From positions 5,870,288-5,934,287 of the forward strand of contig NC_092676.1 in NCBI RefSeq assembly GCF_964355755.1: 64,000 bases of DNA, written 5' to 3'. A program made the position numbers and the translations under genes. This document shows positions 24,504 to 35,282 of the stretch, piece by piece. Origin of the DNA: Antedon mediterranea (lineage: Eukaryota > Echinodermata > Crinoidea > Comatulida > Antedonidae). The notes beneath the pieces were generated by a model that did not search any database, was not told the DNA's origin, and worked only from the letters and a program-made list of their open reading frames with translations. Each line of letters starts with the position of its first letter. Positions within the stretch are counted from its first letter, which is position 1.

Positions 24504-27500
24504 ATGATGGGAAATTCGCAGCTACTGTCCGCTGTTATTTTTAGCGTTACGTTCTTCGTGTTTGCATTCGCTAAGCCTAAGGTTGGACATAATTAAATGA
24601 TATTGCTTGCTTTAGGCGTGGTTACTTCATACTTACTTAAACTGTATTGTTTATAGTGTATTAGTGTATGTGCAATTAATGACCGTAAGTTTGTATTGTT
24701 TGTTTTGTTTATTCTATAGGGCTATGATGTTGAAACCCGTCAAAATGAAGACGGCGTAGTCATCATACCTGCTAACTGTGACCGACAACTGGAAAGCGAA
24801 ACAGGATGTATTACTTCTCCGAACTGGCCTAGAAAATCCGTCGACTTTAACGAATGCCAAATCCGAGTAAAGATACCAGACCCGAACAAACGTATTTTAT
24901 TAACATTCAATAACTTTACTCTAGAAGGAACAACATCTTGTGACCATGGAAATTACGTTGAGGTAAAGAAAAATACCGCAGATAAACACTTCTGCTGGAA
25001 ACCGATTATCCATGTTGGCGAGTCGGTTACCTACTCTAGCGTAGGTCTTGCTCTTTATACAACCAGATTAGCAAATCGGTTACAGAGTCAGTTAACTACC
25101 AATCTCTACTGCTATTGCATTGTATACTATCAATATTTAACCTCCAATTATAGCTCTAATTCCCCACTACTGATTCTGGTTTTTCAGATTCGTGACACGA
25201 AGACCAACCGACAAAATCGTTATTGCGGAACATCTTATCCTTTTACCTGGCTAACTGATTCTAATGAGTTGTCGGTCACCATGAATGCTCTCAGCAGTAA
25301 AGTCTTCAACCGATTCAATGCTACCTACATTACTTTAGAAAAGGCACCATCTAATGGTAAATATTGGCCCCTTAAATGTAATGAAACAACTATAATTTAA
25401 AATTTAATATAAAGATGATTTTATTTTCCGTCAAACGACATGCATGACACTAGCTTTAAGCTCACAAGGACACGACGAAATGACGTAACCTCCCAGCGTA
25501 TTGATGTACTACGATAAGCGGTGTCGGGACGACTAATATACAGGATAGAAATATATATGGCACCGGTTTATTTAACCAAAATCTTAGGCTCTATAAAATT
25601 AATTTATTCCACAGGTTGCAGTTTTGTACTTGTAAACGAGATTGGAAGATACAGTAGTTCCACGGAGGTTCACGTTAAAACTCCGTGGTCATGTGAAGCT
25701 GTTATACTAGCACACCCTAATGAACGAGTGTTGGTGTCATTCAAGGACCTTTATATTCCAAATTGTGACCACAAAATTGAGGTAGGAGTGTACTTTTGAA
25801 TTTCAGAAACGGCAGCCTTCTAAACAGACCGCTTCATTCACAACCCACAGCATAATAAGCATTTCGTTCCGTTATTTTGTAGATGCGAGATCTTCTGACT
25901 GGACGATCTAAAGCTGTCTGCGGAAAACATGCGTTTGTGTCTTGGACGTCTGATTCAAACCAGGTTGCAATTACATTTGACCGCTCAGATTCACGAACGT
26001 CTGTCCTCTTTGAGTACGAGTTTCTTCTTCGATCCAGAAACGAAAGTATGCACCAACAATATTTTCACCGCTATGGTTCATGAGAACCGTATTGAACTTT
26101 CAACATATCCATATATAATTTTATAATTATTTTTCTTCCAGGTTGCAGCCCATTGGTCGTTGGTCTTCCAGCGGATGGACTCCGCTTAACGTCTCCACTA
26201 TTTCCGCGTCCGTATCCTAGCAACCTGGATTGTCAAATCATCCTTCATACGGATTTTAATCAAGTTATCTCTTTAAATTTCTCTGAATTTACACTCGAAC
26301 CTGCAACGGAAACAAATAAGATTGACTCTTGTGTGAACGACTACTTACAGGTAAGTATTCTCCGTATAAATAACTCATTTTGATACGGATAGCCATATGA
26401 ATAACCTATTTTGATACGGCTACCCGTATGAATAACCTAGATTTGGGCTTAGCCCTAGCTGATGTACACCATGTCACGGACATCCTTTAATATTTTTTAT
26501 ATATTGTCTTGATTAGATCCGGGACATTGCTACTGAAAGAATCTCCAGACTCTGCGGCAGCTACCACAACTTTTCTTGGACGTCACACAGCAACGAGGTT
26601 GTCCTTACACTCAGAACCAATCATCTTCTGGATTACATCGGGTATAGCCTAATTGCGAAATCACTATTCAGACTTTCAAATCCAGGTAAGAAACATAATT
26701 TCAACAGTGTACACAAAGTAGTCGTAGTCTCCATCCATAATGACGTCAATGACCACATTTGGAATTCAATTTCTTTCAGATTGCGTAACAATTACTCAAA
26801 CTGCAGATAATGGATACGTTCTGACGTCATTAAACTACCCGGATGAATACTCAATGGACGCTTCTTGTACGGTGTTCTTTCAAGAATATCCGAACAGATA
26901 CATCATATTTGACTTTGAAGATTTCGATGTAGAAGATTCCGAGGACTGCACAAATGATTATCTGGAGGTAAGTTACATACTTACTTATTATAGGCAATTT
27001 CATAGGCTTATACCATTTCCTTTTTGTGAAAACATAAATACATAATAATAATAAATTACTTTGTTTATTCCAGTTAACAAGTTCAACATCGGGACCACTG
27101 TGTGCTAGACTTTGTGGAAAGAAAGAACCATTCTCTGTTACATCCGATTCTAATGAGGTTTCGATAACGTTTAAGACAAACTCCAAAATCCAAAAATCTG
27201 GTTTCAAAGCTTACTGTTCAATCGTCAACCGCCCGCCAAGAACTCTTGAAAACACTGGTAATTTTTTTATTTGAATTTAGTTCCAAATTTCGTCAGAGCT
27301 TGTAAAAAAAACGCGATTTGCCACCGATTATTATTATTTCAAACTTAGACTAATGTAGATGAATAATTATTTTCTTTGCAGAATGCAGCACTATCCTTCG
27401 TGAAAAATCGGGACGAATTCAGCTCCCGACAAATCCCGATTGGCCACCGATTCGAGGTTCGGATTGTCTAATCGTCATTCACGCAGAGCCAGACGAGAGG

Positions 27501-30500
27501 ATCCGACTAAATTTTATCGACTTTGTAGTCTCGGATTTGGATTCAGACCGGGACTTCGTGGAGGTAATTATGAAAGGCTAGGAAGGAAATCCGACCGTTA
27601 AGGCCTAGTGTTGATGTCTAGGCATATTTTCTACAAACAATGACATAATGTATATTCATATTTGTTTTTATTTACAGCTGTACGACATTTCGTTATCGGG
27701 TAAAACTAACAAGGCTACCTACTCTGGTCATTTGCATCCGTTTTCGTGGACGAGTTTCCGAAATGAGCTGGTGATATACGTACGTGATGAAAACGAAATA
27801 TCCTCTGTATCCTTCATTGCAGATTATGAAATTTTACCAAGATCCGAAGATGGTAATGTACATATTCATACATAATATAATGCTATGCAATACGTAAAGA
27901 TTCCATCCGCATCTCTTACATTAAGCTATTATAATGCTTAAATTGTGTTTACTTCAAATAGGTTGTGAACTACTGTTTACGAATCCAACTGGTATAATAT
28001 CTTGGCCATTTGATGGTGAAAGCAAAGCCGAACACTGTACCGTAATCATCCGAACGGATCCCGATAAACGAGTGCTCATAACGTTTAAAACCGTCAGAAT
28101 GGACATGGCTGACTGTTCCCAGCATTCTATGACCGTAAGTAGGCCTACAAACCACCCTTGACCTGACACGTATTGAATCGTACACATTTAGGTGTAACAA
28201 TAATTGCATTTTCTTCTTAGATTAAAGATACAACGACCAAACGCCAAAGCCAGTATTGTTCGACGCTTTGGGAATTCTCTTGGCTAAGCGATTCTGACGA
28301 AGTTGAAATGGAATTCACTCATCAACTCACTAACTTTGCACAAGTACAAGCTATGTACGGCGTCATTCCACGAACCAGAATCGCAGGTAGGCCTAGCTAA
28401 ATACACCTACACGAAGAAACATGAGTGTATTGAAACAACCTTCAAGATATCCCTAATAAACGTTTGTTTTACCTTCTCCTCTTAGCTTTCAACCAATTCT
28501 TGACTGCTCCCGAAGGCATCATATCCTCTCTTGAACACAATAGAGACGAGATAATTGGGAAGAACTGTACGATCTTCATTCAGGTTGAACCAGAGAACAG
28601 TGTGGTTGTAACTTTGACAGATTTTCTAATTGGTGACGAACAAGCTGAAAACACTGCAACAATAACGTGTACGGGCCAACAATTTCTAGAGGTAACATAT
28701 GACAAAGCTAGCCTATCCGTTTCCAATAGCGTTACCCTCGCTCAATGCTATTCTATTAAAATACTATTCTGTTTGTTTCTTTAGATAAAAGATCTTACGA
28801 CAGGCAGAACGAACGTCTACTGCGGAGAGTTTGATTTATTTACGTGGACGTCAGATTTCAACCTTGTTGCAATTACCTTCCATATCACAACTTATCCTAC
28901 CTACAACGTCTTCAGGGCAGTTTATAGGTCTCTACAGCAGATTGAAGGTACGTTGGATCCCAATAGCTACCAGAACTACAGCCGAAAACAATTCATTAAT
29001 TGAACCCTTTAATACGATGTTTATCAACTAATTTATTTTGATATATTTCAGGATGTGATAACCGTCTAACCGCACCTACCGGTATAATTGAGTCTCCACA
29101 ACCGTACAATCCGAACACAAACTGCCGTAACATCGTGCACTCCGAACCTGGAAACCTAGTCACATTAACCTTCACCAATTTCGAAATGCAGCCTTGCGAA
29201 ACTGATCACGTGAAATTGATTGATTTAGGAACTCTGCGTACAGAAGTCTTCTGTGGATCTTTTGACCTTTTCTCATGGACGTCTGATACCAATGAAGTAT
29301 CCGTTTACTTCGTTAGTGGTCCGAAATATATGCGAAACACTGGATTCAAAACCGAATATCGCCATGTTCAGCGACCATTAGTCAATGGTACGTTAAACAA
29401 ATCGGCAACATAATACTATTTATATTTATTTTATGCTCGGTGCTTCCTGGCATTTTCATTTTCTTTTTCTACAGAATGTTATCTTCGGAAACACGATACA
29501 ACGGAGCTTGTTACGTTACCAGACTTCACAATAAAAGACGTTGAGAATGCGGAATGTATTATATACGTCTACAATACTCCAGACAACAGAATTCAATTTA
29601 CCGTTGAAGAGTTTGACGAAGTATTCAATTGTTCAGACAGTGGTATTGAAGTAAGCCTATTATTATTATTGCTAGGGCCAAAGTCTTGGTTACCACTGAA
29701 CGCAACACATGAATGTAACCTTGTACGACGCGATGGATCATGTAGTTGCGTAACCCCACTAGTACTGCAATAATACTCTACAACTTGTATAATTTAATAT
29801 CTCTCTTTCTACAGCTAACTGACGTAGCGACCGAAAGGACCAACACTTACTGTACCATTTCTCACTCCTTTTCATGGACAGCAGATACAAATGAAATAAA
29901 AATCCGTGTATTCGCCAAAAAAGACAAATTACCTCGCATGATTGCCAAATGGAAATCTGTCGCAAGAATCGGAGAACCAGGTAGGCATAACTGGATCTAG
30001 AAAACATTTAATGGAACTCAAAAGGGTGCAAAATCGGTAATCTTTCCATTTTTTTTTCTAATTTTTATTTTATTTATTTTTTAGTTATTTCTCTTGAGGA
30101 TTCTGGACACATTAAGCTCACATCGACATTCCCAACCTACCAATATCTTATTCATGTTGAACCAAATTACCGATTGATTATCAACTATATGCACGAACAC
30201 GATGCCATACAGCATTGCAACATAGACAGCATCAAGGTAATATAGTTATTTCAACACTTTACTACGTCGCATGAAACTGATCTCTTCTGTGATACTGTGT
30301 GTGTGTGCTTTCAAATGAGATCGCTCTTTTTTTTATCCACAGATCACCGATTCAACCACACTCCGTTTCTTCCAAGACTGCACGTTCTTTGATGGCATCA
30401 TGTCATGGGTTTCAGACAGTAACGAGGTCATCATTGACGCCAAACAAATTGCTGGACATGACACGGTCTTATACTACACTCGAGTTCTGAAAGCGCCCCC

Positions 30501-33500
30501 GTCTGGTAAGCATTTTTTTTACTGAATATATGCTTAGGAACTCTTGCTACTACCGTAACAATTTGATTTCTTACATTTTCTTTTTTTACCCAGAATGCAA
30601 CAAGGTCATCACATCCGATACGAACTTGGAAACAAATTCTGGATTGGAAACTGCGAACTATCCAGGAATGTATCCCAATGAACTTGTATGCGATATGATT
30701 ATGCAGACGACGTCCGATAACCGTATTCAGGTTGTTTTCAAGGAATTCTGGTTGGAGATACCAAACCATATGGGATGTCACAACGACTATTTAAATGCAA
30801 GTACAAATTGTTTTAATCGGCACAGGTTCAGTAATTTCCCAAATTTATGGTCGAAATGATATTATTTCTTAAATTTCTTATAATTTCTCATTCCATTTTA
30901 GGTTTCGGACACGTCTGTTGGATTTCATTACGATCATTCTGAACGAATCTGTGGCCGGCTTGAACCTATATCTTGGACGTCGGAAGGCAACTCCTTGCTC
31001 CTACGACTTCAGACAGACAAAACAATTGCTCGCACTGGCTACATTGCGACATACACAATCTTGAAACGACCACAACCAGCTCCACGTACGTAAACATTAC
31101 TCTTTGCAATATTCTTTCTTTTGAAATCTATATATTGTACTGTTATTTAGTTATTTTCTCTTTCAGATTGTAATAAAACATACCTAGGCCCAAATGGAGT
31201 TATTTCATCGCCGAATTTTGCTGTAGGGTTACCTCAGTATTCCAACGACTTGCTCTGTTATTACTTTATAAAAGGCAATGTTTTGGAACGAATACTGGTA
31301 CACTTTGTTATATTTGATGTTGAACTACAAACGCCTTGCCAACCAGATTACGTACAGGTAAATATCGATTTTTTATCCGCCTGAACTGATATTAGGCCTA
31401 GCGCCCGAGCAGATTATAATACTTTGCTTCTTTTTAGATCGAAGATGTGGCAACGAGAAAAACCAATATCATATGTGGTGAACACCCTAATTACATATGG
31501 GAATCGGAAAGCAACGAAGTCAACATAACGTTTATTACAGACGGCAGCCGTACGTTCCGTGGATTTAACGCAACGTATACAATGGAGCACAAACAAGGCA
31601 TATCATGTAAGCTTTTAACCACTTCGTTGCCAAAATGGTGTTTGGAAAACGCTGCCGTACTTTTATCGTGGCTATAGTAATACTTTTAGGTTGCATAACG
31701 GTACTTTTCTATATTTCAGATTGTGATGAAACTCTTACGGACACCACCGGGACATTCCATTCACCAGACTTTCCCGCCAAATACCCAAATGACTTGAACT
31801 GTGTTTACACGATAATCGCCGATCCGGGCCATTTCATTGAAGTGATTTTCGAATTCTTTCAACTGGAAACCAGTCCACACTGTACAAATGACTACGTTTC
31901 GCTCTCCAATGTTGGCGAAGGAACCAGTCAGCGTTACTGCGACAAACATAACCTTCTGAAGTGGAACTCTACGACCAACAGTGCAACTGTTACGCTGCAT
32001 TCTGATCACGTGATAACGGACAACGGTTTTAAAGCTACATACAAGATCCATCAAGTTTTCCAACCTGGTAATTTCACTCCTTTTACTTCTGATTTTTTTA
32101 ACCACAGTATACATTATTCTTATGAATGAATAAGCTTTTATGTTATATATTTATGTTTTACAGAAACCTGTTCACCTATACATCTAACAACTTCTAGCGG
32201 CATGTTCCAAAGTCCAAATTACCCATCAAACTATGAAAATAATTTGGAATGTACATACAGAATAACAGTGAATCCATCCAGAGTTATACGAATTGAATTT
32301 ATCGAATTTGAGATTGAAGAGCCACAATCCGGATTTTGTGCAGATTACCTGCAGGTAAATACATCACACACTTAGTCTATAAAATAATGAACATAGGCCT
32401 GACTCGACTCTTCAACTCGGCAAAGTCGGCCGTAAATGGTTGACCATCTTTAGGCCCCATCGTCCATGGTCCCGATTATCTGTACCTTACCAATAACCTT
32501 CAACTAATTTTTAGATACCCTACGCAACTCAAAATCTGAAGCTATGCGGAAATTTGGAAAAGAATGTCTACATCACGGACAGCAATGATGTTCTGCTTAC
32601 ACTAATAACGGACGGTAGTAACACACTCAAAGGATTCAAGGCAATGTACACATCTGTGACAATGAGTGACACCCCAGTCACAGGTAAACAATTCCTTCTT
32701 TCATCATATTTTCAGTCCGATTCGGACCATACTAGTCATCTTGTCTTCATACTTATTCCGTCCACTTCGAACCACATACCATGCATCGGCTGAGATCAAC
32801 CATATGCCCTACATTTCACTTACACTTTCCTAAACAATCTTAAGCCTACATTGTAATACGGGTATTTTTATTTCTAGTTGCGCCAACACAGTTACCGTTC
32901 TGTAGTGTGGAAGCTAGCCGATTGACGGGCAGCTACGACATCATACACAGCTTAAACTTCCCAGCCTACTACCCAAATAATGTAAAATGCAGAACTATCA
33001 TCGAGACCAAGAAAAACACCCGTATTATCATTACAATTCGGTTTATGGATATCGAGAACTACAAACTTTGTGATTGGGATTACTTACAGGTAAGCCTGCG
33101 TACTAATTGTTCTAGATTCAGGGCCTACTGTCTACCGTTACCGTGCAGGATTTACGCGTTGTTTCAGTTTTGCCCCAACAGAAAGATGTTAATAATATAG
33201 AGGTCACCGCAGAGGTTACTAATCTACCATCGTTGTTCTGCTAACAATTACTTGTCTGTATATTTATTTGATCTATTTTTTTCCCCAGATATTTGATGAC
33301 GTTTCCGGTCGTAGCACGGAGAAGCTTTGTGGTTCACTCGATGCTCCTTTCGTCTGGGAATCCGACGGCAATCTAGTGACGATGATATTCAAGAGTGATG
33401 ACATTCTGGCCAGAACTGGCTATTACGGCACCTACCAGTCGGTAGAAATCGTGGCACCTACTCCGTTTAAAAAGCCAGGTTCAAAACCAAAGCCTGACAA

Positions 33501-33528
33501 AAACTCGTATATAGGTTTCGGCAGATAA
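24504..33528 (+). CDS. Multi-CUB gene 2: secreted protein with signal peptide and 15 CUB domains
   Basis: 29 exons give about 1,844 residues. Exon 1 starts with two adjacent ATG codons (24504 and 24507) and encodes a 26-residue signal peptide with the hydrophobic core AVIFSVTFFVFAFA. The 15 CUB modules match gene 1 one to one, including the cysteine-poor CUB5, CUB7 and CUB10. CUB8 and CUB13 are each encoded by a single exon because the central phase-0 intron is missing. CUB4 has two extra cysteines (PLCARLCG and AYCS) that could form a third disulfide. The protein ends in a lysine- and proline-rich tail (PFKKPGSKPKPDKNS) that gene 1 lacks. There is no membrane anchor, so it is predicted to be secreted. 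All introns are GT-AG except a GC-AG intron within CUB11. The reading frame is continuous to the TAA at 33526-33528. Introns are short, mostly about 80-200 bases. Confidence 0.92.
24504..33528 (+). other. Exon map of gene 2
   Basis: Signal peptide 24504-24581. CUB1 24720-24962 and 25188-25356. CUB2 25615-25781 and 25883-26045. CUB3 26142-26350 and 26517-26685. CUB4 26780-26967 and 27074-27257. CUB5 27382-27563 and 27678-27852. CUB6 27962-28134 and 28221-28386. CUB7 28486-28691 and 28785-28947. CUB8 29052-29387. CUB9 29475-29650 and 29815-29980. CUB10 30085-30236 and 30343-30505. CUB11 30594-30796 and 30902-31085. CUB12 31167-31357 and 31438-31606. CUB13 31720-32067. CUB14 32164-32354 and 32515-32683. 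CUB15 32878-33089 and 33289-33528. Confidence 0.9.
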
Positions 33529-33559
33529 GTTGTTGTAGTACACCACTGAGGCAAATAAT

Positions 33560-33565
33560 AATAAA
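33560..33565 (+). terminator. Poly(A) signal of gene 2
   Basis: AATAAA lies 31 bases after the stop codon and is conserved at the same place in gene 3. The 3' untranslated region would be very short, and LINE sequence begins only about 45 bases later. Confidence 0.55.
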
Positions 33566-33606
33566 AAATTATTTAATGAATTGAATAGTTTGGTATGTCT
33601 TTTTTT

Positions 33607-34045
33607 TCACAATTCTCGATTTGGTTGGATTCCCAATTTGACGCAACGCAAGTTATTGACCACATTCTTACATCTATCGCAAATATTAGTTTTAGACAAT
33701 TTCCAAATATGTAATCTTTTAGTACAAACAAGTATGCGATGTAAAAGTTTAAAATCAAATTGCGCAACTTTTACCATATGTTTTTCATATTTTGTCCCAT
33801 ACCATAGTCTTATTTAAAAACTCCGATTTTACTTGGGAGAATGGCACGGTCTTTAATTCAATTATCAACTTTCTCTATTCTTGGTTGTGCCAATACTTCC
33901 TTCCATTCAACAGGAATAGCATTTATGAGCTTGAAGTATTCTATTATCCTATCATGCTTTACTAATAACGTGGGAATTAAATCTAAGACTTACAATTGTG
34001 TTATTGACCAAAATGTCATCAATTGTTTTATAGCCAAGCCAGACT
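33607..34045 (-). pseudogene. L1/Tx1-type LINE fragment with zinc-finger end of the polymerase
   Basis: On the minus strand, the conceptual translation across frame breaks gives KVWLGYKTIDDILVNN, then INAIPVEWKEVL, then FKLLHRILVCTKRLHIWK and TNICDRCKN. This order (W-x-G, N-x-I-P-x-x-W, then H-R-I-L...C-x-x-C) resembles the C-terminal zf-RVT region of L1/Tx1-like LINE polymerases. Stops and shifts make it inactive. Unit B has the same fragment at about 52266-52704. Confidence 0.6.
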
Positions 34046-34650
34046 TTCTTTCTTTCTTTCTTTCTTTATTTACCCATAAATATAAAGTATAAACATTGTA
34101 ATAATATACAAATAATAATAATTATATCAAGGGAAGGGCTAAAAAATAGTTCTAATCAAGTTCAGCCCCTAAACATTGAAGTATAAATAGTTATATAAAT
34201 AAATTAGGGCTACTTGTCTAAAATAAAATTAATATACATAAACATTTTTTTTTTTTTTAATACACTTTCTCTCAATATATACAATATAATTCTCTTATAA
34301 AATAAATAAATATCACTATACAAACAAATAGTATGTTTTCATTTCTTTTTTGAATTTGCTTTTTGTTAGAAACCTTAAATCCTCCGGGATTTCATTCCAG
34401 AGCTTTGCACCAGAATACTTGATGGAATGTTGTCCTATGTTTGTTCTATATTTTGGTACATACAACTTTTCTCTAGTCTGAGACCTTGATGAATAACGAA
34501 AATTAATATACAAAAAATATTTAGGAGTTGTATCTGGAAATTTACCATGTAAACTATCATGAACAAATAAAGTAATTAAATACTGATGCTGCTGATAAAT
34601 ATTTAAAATTTTAAGTTCTTTGAATAATAATGATGTTGGTGCTAGTCTAA
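34046..34650 (-). mobile_element. 5'-truncated CR1/L2-type LINE, nested in the preceding LINE fragment
   Basis: On the minus strand, LKILNIYQQHQYLITLFVHD leads into LYVPKYRTNIGQHSIKYSGA, KLWNEIPEDLRFLTKSKFKK and a stop near 34316, the usual C-terminus of a CR1/L2-type polymerase. A 3' region follows, ending in an (AAAG)n tail at about 34046-34066 that abuts the L1/Tx1-like fragment. The short simple-repeat tail fits 3'-end priming. Unit B copy about 52705-53300. Confidence 0.6.
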
Positions 34651-35282
34651 GAAATCAGAAGAGTTTACAATATCATTTACATAAATAATGTAAATAAATG
34701 TATACGTTTATTTTCCCACAAGGTTTCGGATTTAATTTCCTGTACATTTTGAGGATTGATTATAAAATGGTTTTAAAGGGTGCATGTATAAAGTAAAGGT
34801 TGCATTACACAAGGAATTTCTGAAAAGAGGTAAGTAGGCCTATAAAGTCCAGTACGGTACTATACAACTGGGAATGGAATAGTACTATACATTTAAATAT
34901 TACAGAAGACTAACAAGTAAATTGAACAACTTATATTTTGGTTTGATTTATGTCATTTATTTATAAATACAAATATGTAAAATACAAAATAAACGTTTAA
35001 AGAGAACCTAACTGGAAGATATATCTTTGTCTGGCGTTGGTTCCTAGAAAGAAAAAAAGACACAATACCAAACACAAGACAAACAAAAACAGTGTTCTTC
35101 ACTTAATGTATGTTCCCATAATGAACATGACGATTTTGTGCGTATCACTACCATATTTGGGCATAATTACAATACAACTGAAAACCGGGATCCTGCATAA
35201 AAAAGCTGTAGCTTCGTTTTTTTTTGTAGGACTCTTTTACATAAGAACAAGTATATAGAACTAAAATAAAACAAAGGTGTTG
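34651..35282. other. Spacer between LINE fragments in unit A
   Basis: AT-rich sequence with no supported gene. It is duplicated in unit B. Confidence 0.5.

Noticed and set aside
29665-29765. Possible short MITE in intron 17 of gene 2
   Set aside because: AGTCTTGGTTACCACTGAACG and the inverted partner near 29758 recall the ends of the 17022-17227 element, but the match is poor and no TAA/TTA duplication was found.
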